A DNA stretch of 5,320 nucleotides from Ramlibacter sp. (GTDB taxonomy: Bacteria; Pseudomonadota; Gammaproteobacteria; Burkholderiales; Burkholderiaceae_C), in NCBI GenBank assembly GCA_021156245.1, contig JAJNBO010000216.1:1-5320 (forward strand). The letters are read 5' to 3'. A model generated the notes under the pieces. It saw only the letters and a list, made by a program, of their open reading frames with translations. It made no database searches and was not told the DNA's origin. Of this stretch, positions 1 through 5,091 are shown in pieces. Numbering within the stretch: the first letter of the stretch is position 1; each line of letters opens with the position of its first letter. The translations under genes and the position numbers were made by a program.

Positions 1-744
1 CGCCACCAGCACGTCCTGCTCGCCGCAATTCAGCGCGAGGGACAACGCCAGGCGCGCCAGCTCGGGCTTGTTGTTCTGCTCGCTCAGGTGCGCGGCCATC
101 ACCTGCTTCAGGCGGCCGGATGCGTTGACCGACTGCGCCAGCGCTGCCGCGGCGCTGTTGGCGAGATGGCCCCAGCCGCCGCCGACGCGCCGCTTCAGGA
201 ACGGCGGATACGAGCCTGCCGCGAGCATGTCCTCGTCATGGTTGCATTCGAGCAGCAGCGTGTCGCAGCCCGCCACCTCCTGTTGCACGTGCGCGCTGAC
301 ATGCCCCAGGTCTGTGACCACGCCCAGGCGCGTGTCGCCGTCCGTGCACGTGAGCTGCAGCGGCTCGCGGGCGTCGTGCGGCACCGTGAACGGACGCACC
401 TGCAAGCTGCCCACCTCGAACATCATTCCGTCGCTAGCGATGCGCAGCAGCCCGGCCAAGTCCGGCTGGCCTATGGCCGCGTACGTGCCCTCGCTCATGT
501 AGACCGGAATGCGCTCGCGCAGCGCGAGCTGGCGCGCGCAGCCGATGTGGTCGCCGTGCTCGTGGGTGATGAAGATCGCATCCACCTGGTCGGCCAGCAT
601 GCCCGCGGCGCGCAGGCGCTTGTCGAGCTCGCGGATGCCGAAGCCGCAGTCCACCAGCAGGTGCGCGACTTGCGTGCCGCAGCGCGCCTGGACCACCGTG
701 GCGTTCCCCGAACTGCCACTGCCCAGGCTCTTGAACCGGATCAC
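1..744 (-). CDS. MBL-fold metallo-hydrolase, YycJ/WalJ-like (3' end outside window)
   Basis: The 248 visible residues form a metallo-beta-lactamase-fold hydrolase. The N-terminus FKSLGSGSSGNATVV (residues 4-18) is the characteristic opening of the YycJ/WalJ/VicX branch. The metal motif HEHGDH is at residues 61-66. Further probable ligands are H123 (VPHDA), D144 (VVTDLGH) and H169 (ECNHD), and the family-type GHLAN (192-196) and AHLSEQNN (218-225) follow. No signal peptide is seen, so it is probably cytoplasmic. The GTG start is chosen because it lies 2 bases after the bamC stop, gives the conserved N-terminus, and no in-frame ATG lies nearby upstream; no strong Shine-Dalgarno is visible, so translation is probably coupled to bamC. 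The family is usually only slightly longer than this, so little is missing. The fold and family are well supported. The substrate is unknown: a nuclease or phosphodiesterase role is possible, but nothing here fixes it. Confidence 0.9.
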   Translation of the reverse strand, partial: MIRFKSLGSGSSGNATVVQARCGTQVAHLLVDCGFGIRELDKRLRAAGMLADQVDAIFITHEHGDHIGCARQLALRERIPVYMSEGTYAAIGQPDLAGLLRIASDGMMFEVGSLQVRPFTVPHDAREPLQLTCTDGDTRLGVVTDLGHVSAHVQQEVAGCDTLLLECNHDEDMLAAGSYPPFLKRRVGGGWGHLANSAAAALAQSVNASGRLKQVMAAHLSEQNNKPELARLALSLALNCGEQDVLVA

Positions 745-746
745 CG

Positions 747-1826
747 CTACTTCAGGTCGTCGGCGATCACCTGCACGATGCGCTGGGCGTTCTGCGACGT
801 CTCCGGCGTGCCGTTGGCGTTGAGCACCGACACCGTGGTGGTCGTGCCCTCGCTCTTCAGGTTGATGCGGAATTTCAGCGGCTGCTCGGCGGCCTCGGCC
901 CGGCTGAACAGGCGGCCCAGGAAGCCGGGCTCCTTCTTGTCGGGGTTCGGCGGCACGTAGCGCACGAAGTACGTGCCCTGGCTGCGGTCGCGGTCCTCGA
1001 CGGTGAAACCGGTGCGGTCCAGCGCCAGGCCGACGCGGCGCCAGGCGCGGTCGAAGCCTTCGTCGATGACGACCACCGGCACGTTGTTGACTGCGGCCAC
1101 GCGCGAGATCGGGCGGTCCGACGCGACCGTCGCCGCGGCTTGCGCCTGCGCTTGCGGCGCGCCCAGGCGCACCATCAGGCGGCGCAGGAATTCGGCTTCC
1201 AGTTCCGGGTCGGCGGGACGTGGCTGCCAGGTGGTCTGGTCCTTCTGGACGTTGCTGTACACCTCCAGCATGCCGCGGTGGCTGATGAAGATCTCGGTGC
1301 CGCCATTGGCCGAGCGCTCCAGGCGCGTGCGGTACTTGTCGCGCTCGGCGCTCGAGTAAGCGGAGTCGAGCAGCTTGCCCAGCGACCGGCGGATGAAGTC
1401 CTGCGGGATGGCGGCCCGGTTCTCGGCCCAGTCCGTTTCCATGATGCCGAGGTTCGGCTGGTCCATCGCCAGCAGGAACCCGCTTTCCTGCCAGAAGTCG
1501 CGGATCGGGCCCCAGAGCTGGTCGGGCGCGCGGTTGACGACCAGCCAACGGGAGTTGCCGGCGCGCTCGATGCGCACGTCCCCAACGGCCGTGGCAGCCG
1601 TGGGCAGGTTGGTCACGGCCTGGCCGACCTGGTAGCTGTTGGCGGAGACGGCGCCGCCGGAGACGACGTAACGCGAGTCGCGGGACAGTTGCGTCAGGTC
1701 GGGCGGCACCTCGAGCGAAGGGCCCTTGGTGGCGCTCTTGTAATCGATGCGGTCGCCCTCCAGCACCGAGCAGGCGGACAGCGCGGCCGCCACGGTGAGC
1801 AGGCCGAACTTGGCGATCAACTTCAT
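747..1826 (-). CDS. bamC: BamC, outer membrane protein assembly factor (lipoprotein)
   Basis: A 359-residue lipoprotein of the BAM complex, which inserts beta-barrel proteins into the outer membrane. A short signal peptide ends in the lipobox LSAC, with C19 as the lipidated cysteine. A conserved unstructured segment follows (YKSATKGPSLEVPPDL, residues 29-44), the part that in the E. coli protein lies along BamD. Two helix-grip-type domains then occupy roughly residues 83-220 and 240-359, joined by an Ala/Gln-rich linker (about 222-235). The length is near that of E. coli BamC. The ATG is preceded by GAGGGG at a 5-base spacing. An in-frame upstream extension exists but lacks the signal peptide at its start and overlaps dapA, so it is rejected. 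It lies 26 bases after dapA, the order that gave the E. coli gene its old name dapX, and 2 bases before the hydrolase gene. Confidence 0.95.
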   Translation of the reverse strand: MKLIAKFGLLTVAAALSACSVLEGDRIDYKSATKGPSLEVPPDLTQLSRDSRYVVSGGAVSANSYQVGQAVTNLPTAATAVGDVRIERAGNSRWLVVNRAPDQLWGPIRDFWQESGFLLAMDQPNLGIMETDWAENRAAIPQDFIRRSLGKLLDSAYSSAERDKYRTRLERSANGGTEIFISHRGMLEVYSNVQKDQTTWQPRPADPELEAEFLRRLMVRLGAPQAQAQAAATVASDRPISRVAAVNNVPVVVIDEGFDRAWRRVGLALDRTGFTVEDRDRSQGTYFVRYVPPNPDKKEPGFLGRLFSRAEAAEQPLKFRINLKSEGTTTTVSVLNANGTPETSQNAQRIVQVIADDLK

Positions 1827-1852
1827 GAAAACCCCTCTTGGATTCGTTGCGC

Positions 1853-2740
1853 TCACGCCAGCAGGCCCGCGGCGCGCAGGGCGCCTTCGACCACGGGCTC
1901 GTGCGTCGGGGTGAGCGGTGTCATCGGCAGGCGCAGCGCGCCTCCCATGAGCCCCATGCGGGCCATGGCCCACTTCACGGGGATCGGGTTCGCCTCGACG
2001 AACAGGTGCTTGTGCAGCGGCATCAGCTTGCGCTGGATCTCCATGGCGCGCTTCGCGTCGCCGGCGACGGCCGCCACGCACAACTCGTGCATCAGGCGCG
2101 GGGCCACGTTGGCCGTCACGCTGATGTTGCCCTGGCCGCCGCACAGCATGAGCGCCACGGCGGTGGGGTCGTCCCCGGAATAGATCGCGAAGCTCTTGGG
2201 CACGTCGCGGATCAGCCACTGCGCGCGCTCGATGTTGCCCGTCGCCTCCTTGATGCCGACGATGCCGGGCACCTCGGCCAGGCGCAGCACGGTCTCGTGC
2301 AGCATGTCGCCCACGGTGCGGCCGGGCACGTTGTACAGCACGGTCGGCAGGTCACCCGTCGCCTCGGCGATCGCCTTGAAGTGGCGGTACATGCCTTCCT
2401 GCGTCGGCTTGTTGTAATAGGGCACGACCTGCAGCTGGCAGTCTGCGCCGACCTTCTGCGCATACTTGGCGAGCTCGATGGCCTCGACGGTGGAGTTCGC
2501 GCCGCAGCCGGCCATGATGGGCACGCGGCCGCGCGCCTGTTCGACGGACACGCGGATGATCTCGCGGTGCTCCTCGACGTCCACGGTGGGCGACTCGCCG
2601 GTGGTGCCGACCACGCCGATGCAGTCCGTGCCTTCCTGGATGTGCCAGTCGACGAGCTTGCGCAGCGCCGCGTAGTCGACGCTGCCGTCGTCGTGCATCG
2701 GCGTCACGAGGGCGACGATGCTGCCTGTAATCGGTGTCAT
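1853..2740 (-). CDS. dapA: 4-hydroxy-tetrahydrodipicolinate synthase
   Basis: A 295-residue (beta/alpha)8-barrel enzyme that condenses pyruvate with aspartate-4-semialdehyde, the first committed step of diaminopimelate and lysine synthesis. It acts in the cytoplasm, normally as a homotetramer. The catalytic set is complete by comparison with E. coli: Schiff-base lysine K164 (GIKEATG), the proton relay T47, Y109 and Y136, and substrate-binding R141 (YNVPGR). The TTGES motif is at 46-50 and GxGN-type SGDD at 188-191. At the allosteric lysine site, N82, E86, H58 and Y108 are kept, but the position matching E. coli H53 is V55. The ATG follows GGGAAG at a 6-base spacing, and full family length supports this start. 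It is the middle gene of a minus-strand operon, 31 bases after the methyltransferase and 26 bases before bamC. Confidence 0.97.
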   Translation of the reverse strand: MTPITGSIVALVTPMHDDGSVDYAALRKLVDWHIQEGTDCIGVVGTTGESPTVDVEEHREIIRVSVEQARGRVPIMAGCGANSTVEAIELAKYAQKVGADCQLQVVPYYNKPTQEGMYRHFKAIAEATGDLPTVLYNVPGRTVGDMLHETVLRLAEVPGIVGIKEATGNIERAQWLIRDVPKSFAIYSGDDPTAVALMLCGGQGNISVTANVAPRLMHELCVAAVAGDAKRAMEIQRKLMPLHKHLFVEANPIPVKWAMARMGLMGGALRLPMTPLTPTHEPVVEGALRAAGLLA

Positions 2741-2771
2741 GGGGTTCTTCCCGGGGAATAGGCGATTCTAA

Positions 2772-3308
2772 CTAGAGCGCGTGACGGGGCGGCACCGGGT
2801 CGGACCCGGGCCGCACGGCGGCGATGCGCTGCACGAAGCGCGGGGGCGCGTCGAGGAAGCCGTCCTCGAAGGCGACGGTGCGAAGCTCTGCATAGGCGCG
2901 CAGCAATTCACCGGGCGCCAGCAGGAAGTCCGCACGCGAGGGCTTGCCCACCGTCTCGTTGCCTTGCGCGAAGGTCTCGTGCAGCAGCACGCCTCCGATG
3001 GCGACGCTCTGCGCGATGCGCCCGAACAGGGGTCGCCACAGGTAGTTGGTGACGATGACGGCGGCGAATTGCCGTTCCCCCAGCGGCCAGGGTCCGTTCT
3101 CGATGTCCGCTTCGATCGTCTCCGCGATGCCGGCCAGGGTGCCGAGCGCGGCAGCGTCGCGATCGACCGCGGTCACGCGGTGCCCGCGCTCCGCGAACCA
3201 GCGCGCATGACGGCCGCCGCCGCAGGCGAGGTCCAGCACCGCGCCGCCGGCGGGCACCAGGTGAGTCCAGCGCACGATCCACGGGGACGGAGTGGACGTG
3301 CCGTGCAT
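2772..3308 (-). CDS. Small class I SAM-dependent methyltransferase
   Basis: A 178-residue Rossmann-fold methyltransferase. SAM-binding motif I is VLDLACGGGRH (24-34). The acidic end of strand 2 is VDRD (48-51), D68 in the IEAD segment is a probable adenine-pocket residue, and the motif IV strand with NYLWRPL is at 81-94. A later strand, GGVLLHETFAQGNE, spans 105-118. It resembles short TehB-like methyltransferases, but the acceptor substrate cannot be read from the sequence. The chosen ATG is preceded by AGGA at a 7-base spacing; that AGGA lies inside the inverted repeat of the adjacent mobile-type element. An in-frame extension upstream (to 3497) is open only because it reads through that element, and its composition is repeat-like, so it is rejected. 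The gene precedes dapA by 31 bases and is probably co-transcribed with it. Confidence 0.9.
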   Translation of the reverse strand: MHGTSTPSPWIVRWTHLVPAGGAVLDLACGGGRHARWFAERGHRVTAVDRDAAALGTLAGIAETIEADIENGPWPLGERQFAAVIVTNYLWRPLFGRIAQSVAIGGVLLHETFAQGNETVGKPSRADFLLAPGELLRAYAELRTVAFEDGFLDAPPRFVQRIAAVRPGSDPVPPRHAL

Positions 3309-3310
3309 GC

Positions 3311-3345
3311 TAGTGTCCTGTCCCACCGATTCCTGCACTCTCGTT
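3311..3345 (+). repeat. Left terminal inverted repeat of the element
   Basis: A 35-base arm complementary to 3550-3584, with mismatches only at 3325, 3337 and 3344. In minus-strand RNA the first two mismatches become G-U wobble pairs, so pairing would be preserved in the operon transcript. Its outer end carries the AGGA used as the probable ribosome binding site of the methyltransferase gene. Confidence 0.9.
3316..3319 (-). promoter_or_regulatory. Ribosome binding site of the methyltransferase, inside the terminal repeat
   Basis: AGGA read on the minus strand, seven bases before the ATG at 3308. It decides the start codon of the methyltransferase. Because it belongs to the terminal repeat, pairing of the two element ends in RNA would hide it, which could lower translation of the first gene of the dapA operon when transcription comes from upstream of the element. 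Confidence 0.55.
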
Positions 3346-3360
3346 CGGATGATTGCGGGG

Positions 3361-3389
3361 ATGATCGGCGGGTGACCAGAGGGGGTCAA
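3361..3389 (-). promoter_or_regulatory. Possible outward promoter within the element
   Basis: On the minus strand TTGACC (3389-3384, five of six matches to the sigma-70 -35 consensus) is separated by exactly 17 bases from GATCAT (3366-3361, four of six matches to the -10). Transcription would start near 3354 and enter the methyltransferase-dapA-bamC operon after a leader of roughly 45 bases. The match is moderate, and in a GC-rich genome such pairs also arise by chance. Its position inside the element and directly upstream of an operon is what makes it credible. Confidence 0.42.
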
Positions 3390-3413
3390 GACTGGGCGTC
3401 TTGACTTCCTCTG
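3377..3413. repeat. Internal stem-loop of the element
   Basis: A 16-bp stem (3377-3392 with 3398-3413) closes a 5-base loop (TGGGC). It contains two G-T pairs at 3383/3407 and 3384/3406; all other pairs are Watson-Crick, including the 8-bp top GTCAAGAC/GTCTTGAC. It includes the -35 hexamer of the predicted minus-strand promoter. There is no T tract after it in either direction, so a simple intrinsic terminator is unlikely. Confidence 0.8.
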
Positions 3414-3452
3414 CGCGCACGCCGAGGGCCCCGCAGGCGCCGAACCCTTCGG

Positions 3453-3552
3453 GCTGCCCCGAATCGGGCCGCATGCTGCGTTGCGTCCACGGGTCAAGCC
3501 GGCCAGGCTTGACCCGCGTACGCGCCTTGCCTGCGGCCCGATTCGGGGCAGC
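3453..3552. repeat. 21-bp inverted repeat enclosing a second hairpin
   Basis: The arms 3453-3473 and 3532-3552 are perfectly complementary over 21 bp and enclose 58 bases. Within this loop lies another hairpin, 3490-3500 with 3506-3516 (11 perfect pairs around a GGCCA loop). With the outer terminal repeats this gives a nested, branched fold covering most of the 274 bases. No T tract follows the stems, which argues against a simple intrinsic terminator. Confidence 0.85.
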
Positions 3553-3584
3553 GAGAGCGCAGGAATCGGCGGGACAGGACACTA
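3550..3584 (-). repeat. Right terminal inverted repeat of the element
   Basis: The partner of the repeat at 3311-3345. Read on the minus strand its first three bases are TAG, which are the stop codon of the 43-residue microprotein gene upstream. Its inner three bases overlap the internal inverted repeat 3453-3473/3532-3552. Confidence 0.9.
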
Positions 3585-3713
3585 TTGGAAGCACGCCCAC
3601 ATCATGTCGGCCAGCGCCACCATCATTTCAGGACGTGCGTAGAGCGTGAAGACGGCCACCAGCACCACGGTGGCTGCCGCGAAGACGAGGGCCTTCTTCG
3701 TGCGCGTGCTCAT
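3582..3713 (-). CDS. 43-residue single-span membrane microprotein
   Basis: The ATG lies one base after the stop of the MFS transporter gene (TGA-G-ATG), which suggests translation by coupling, since no clear Shine-Dalgarno is present. The product starts MSTRTKK, a short positively charged segment. A hydrophobic stretch follows at residues 9-25 (LVFAAATVVLVAVFTLY) and then a C-terminal part ending ALADMMWACFQ. This predicts one membrane helix with the N-terminus in the cytoplasm by the positive-inside rule. I recall short betaproteobacterial hypothetical proteins ending in a similar LAD..WACF pattern, but I cannot verify that here. The TAG stop is formed by the end of the adjacent inverted-repeat element, so the original end may have been slightly different. 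Function is unknown; a transporter accessory subunit is one possibility from context. Confidence 0.68.
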   Translation of the reverse strand: MSTRTKKALVFAAATVVLVAVFTLYARPEMMVALADMMWACFQ

Positions 3714-3714
3714 C

Positions 3715-4935
3715 TCAGGCAGGTTGCGGCGTGCCGCGCGCGATCGGCGCCTCGCGTACCGGCAAGTTCACCAGCGCGGCGAACACGCCAAGGGCGATGG
3801 CCAGGTACCAGACGACGTCGTAGCTGCCCGTGCGGTCGTAGAGCACGCCGCCGAGCCACACGCCCAGGAACGAGCCGATCTGGTGGCTGAAGAACACGAA
3901 TCCCCCGAGCATCGACAGGTGCGCCACCCCGAAGATCTGGGCGACGGTGGCATTGGTGGGCGGCACGGTCGACAGCCACAGCAGCCCCATGACGGCGGAG
4001 AAGATGTACACCGACAGCGGCGACAGCGGCGCCCACAGGAAGATGGCGATGACGATGGCGCGACCGAGGTAGATGGCCGCGAGGATCTTCCGCTTGGCGA
4101 GTTTCTGCCCGAGCGCGCCCGCGATGTAGGTGCCGAACACGTTGAACAGCCCGATGAGGCCCAGGGCGTAGCTGGCGACCTCGGGCGACAGCCCCTTGTC
4201 CTTGAGGTAGCTGGGCATGTGGACGCCGATGAACACGACCTGGAAGCCGCAGACGAAATAGCCTGCCATGAGCAGCTGGAAGCTGCGGTAGCGGAAGGCT
4301 TCGCGCAGCGCCTGGGCGATGGTCTGTTCGCGCGCGGGTGGCTTGGTCCCGCCGGCGAAACCCGGCTCGCGCAGCCCGAAGGCCAGCGGCATGATCAGCA
4401 GCACCACCACGGACAGCACCAGCAGCGCCTGCTGCCAGCCCAGGCCGCGGATCAGGAAGCCTTCCACCGGCACCATCAGGAACTGGCCGAACGAGCCGGC
4501 GGCCGCCGCCACGCCCATTGCCCAGGATCGCTTGGCCGGGTCGAGCTGGCGGCCGATCACCCCATAGACCACCGCATAGGTGGTGCCGGCCTGCGCCGCG
4601 CCGATCAGGATGCCCGCGGTCAGCGCGAACGTCAGAGGCGTGGGCGACAGCGCCATGCCGGCCAGGCCCGCCGCATAGAGCAGCGCCCCGCCGATCAGCA
4701 CCTTGAAGGCGCCGAAGCGGTCCGCCAGCATGCCGGCGAAGATGCCGATGAAGCCCCAGGCCAGGTTCTGGATGGCCAGGGCGAAGGAGAAGGTGCCGCG
4801 GTCCCAGCCCTGGGCCTGGGTGATGGGAAGCAGCCACAGGCCGAAACCGTGGCGGATGCCCATGGACAGGGTGACGATCATGGCGCCGCAGGCGAGCACC
4901 TGCGTCATCGAAAGCTTGCGGTCGGCGGTCAGCAT
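3715..4935 (-). CDS. MFS transporter, MCT/OFA-like
   Basis: A 406-residue inner-membrane protein with the usual 12-helix major facilitator pattern in two halves joined by a polar loop (about 188-215, containing REPGFAGGTKPPAREQ). Motif A, GMLADRFGAFKVLIGG, is at 68-83 between helices 2 and 3. The segment around QGWDRGTFSFALAIQNLAWG (42-61) and the VHMPSYLKDKGLSP loop (238-251) resemble the monocarboxylate/oxalate-formate transporter branch, so a small organic acid is a reasonable but unproven substrate. The start at 4935 begins just before helix 1 (about 15-37). The frame stays open far upstream, but those residues have no transporter character and cross the palindrome and the start of the divergent parE. 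No Shine-Dalgarno precedes the ATG. TACATT (4947-4942) ends six bases before it, so a leaderless message is possible. It is divergent from parE and coupled to the downstream microprotein gene. Confidence 0.9.
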   Translation of the reverse strand: MLTADRKLSMTQVLACGAMIVTLSMGIRHGFGLWLLPITQAQGWDRGTFSFALAIQNLAWGFIGIFAGMLADRFGAFKVLIGGALLYAAGLAGMALSPTPLTFALTAGILIGAAQAGTTYAVVYGVIGRQLDPAKRSWAMGVAAAAGSFGQFLMVPVEGFLIRGLGWQQALLVLSVVVLLIMPLAFGLREPGFAGGTKPPAREQTIAQALREAFRYRSFQLLMAGYFVCGFQVVFIGVHMPSYLKDKGLSPEVASYALGLIGLFNVFGTYIAGALGQKLAKRKILAAIYLGRAIVIAIFLWAPLSPLSVYIFSAVMGLLWLSTVPPTNATVAQIFGVAHLSMLGGFVFFSHQIGSFLGVWLGGVLYDRTGSYDVVWYLAIALGVFAALVNLPVREAPIARGTPQPA

Positions 4936-5039
4936 GCGGGGAATGTACCGAGGCGCACGGCGTGCCGCTCGTCGCGACGCTGACAACCCCATTGATTTGT
5001 TTGTGGTGCATTGATGACGGCCAGGCATGAATCCGTTGA

Positions 5040-5057
5040 ACTGGATGCGCATCCAGT
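5040..5057. promoter_or_regulatory. Perfect 18-bp palindrome, candidate operator
   Basis: ACTGGATGCGCATCCAGT is its own reverse complement without any mismatch. Its right half overlaps the place where the parE -35 would lie (about 5053-5058, given the -10 at 5076), and it is 104 bases upstream of the MFS start. It has the CTG-N10-CAG geometry of proteobacterial LexA boxes but lacks their AT-rich centre and the T at the fourth position, so LexA binding is doubtful. A dimeric repressor of the TetR, GntR or MarR type would also fit a site of this size. Confidence 0.5.
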
Positions 5058-5075
5058 GGAAAAATGGTCCGCGTC

Positions 5076-5081
5076 TACAAT
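5076..5081 (+). promoter_or_regulatory. Probable parE -10 element
   Basis: TACAAT matches the sigma-70 -10 consensus at five of six positions. No consensus -35 exists at the expected distance, so the promoter may depend on an activator or be weak. Transcription would be expected to begin near 5087-5089, only three to five bases before the parE ATG. Confidence 0.5.
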
Positions 5082-5091
5082 GCGCGACCCT

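Larger units (their letters stand above)
3311..3584. mobile_element. MITE/REPIN-like non-autonomous element, 274 bp
   Basis: This stretch begins and ends with near-perfect 35-bp inverted repeats (32 of 35 positions match) and has TA at both outer ends. The core 3313-3582 therefore begins GTGTCCTGTCCC and ends GGGACAGGACAC, flanked by TA on each side, as expected for insertion at a TA dinucleotide (IS630/Tc1-mariner type). Because TA is itself palindromic, it could simply be part of the repeat, so target duplication is not proven. The interior holds three further inverted repeats and no convincing gene: the open frames crossing it have no recognisable domains and no good ribosome binding sites. 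No transposase is in the window, so mobilisation in trans would be needed. The alternative is a chromosomal REPIN-like repeat moved by a RAYT enzyme. Confidence 0.72.
4936..5091. other. Divergent intergenic region between the MFS gene and parE
   Basis: This 156-base spacer must contain the promoters of both divergent genes. It is locally AT-rich around 4990-5015, where the heptamer CATTGAT occurs twice (4990-4996 and 5009-5015). It also contains the 18-bp palindrome and the parE -10 hexamer listed separately. Small open frames on both strands here have no ribosome binding sites or recognisable products. Confidence 0.7.

Noticed and set aside
1827..2219. Upstream extension of the bamC frame into dapA
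   Set aside because: It overlaps dapA in another frame, and would place the lipoprotein signal peptide in the middle of the protein.
1838..2761. Plus-strand open frame opposite dapA (307 codons)
   Set aside because: It is a compositional shadow (many His, Ala, Asp and Arg) of the well-conserved dapA on the other strand.
3309..3497. In-frame N-terminal extension of the methyltransferase across the element (63 extra residues)
   Set aside because: It is translated entirely from inverted-repeat sequence, has no domain character, and the internal ATG has a suitable AGGA and gives a normal methyltransferase N-terminus.
3490..3516. Intrinsic terminator between the microprotein and methyltransferase genes
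   Set aside because: The hairpin is strong but no T tract follows it on either strand, and it belongs to the symmetric element structure.
3646..4983. Long plus-strand open frame opposite the MFS gene (445 codons)
   Set aside because: It is rich in His, Gln, Arg and Glu with no recognisable domain, typical of a GC-rich antisense shadow, while the minus strand encodes a clear transporter.
5041..5056. LexA/SOS box
   Set aside because: Only the CTG-N10-CAG frame fits. The fourth position is G and the centre is GC-rich, and parE is not a usual SOS gene, so it is kept only as an unspecified palindrome.
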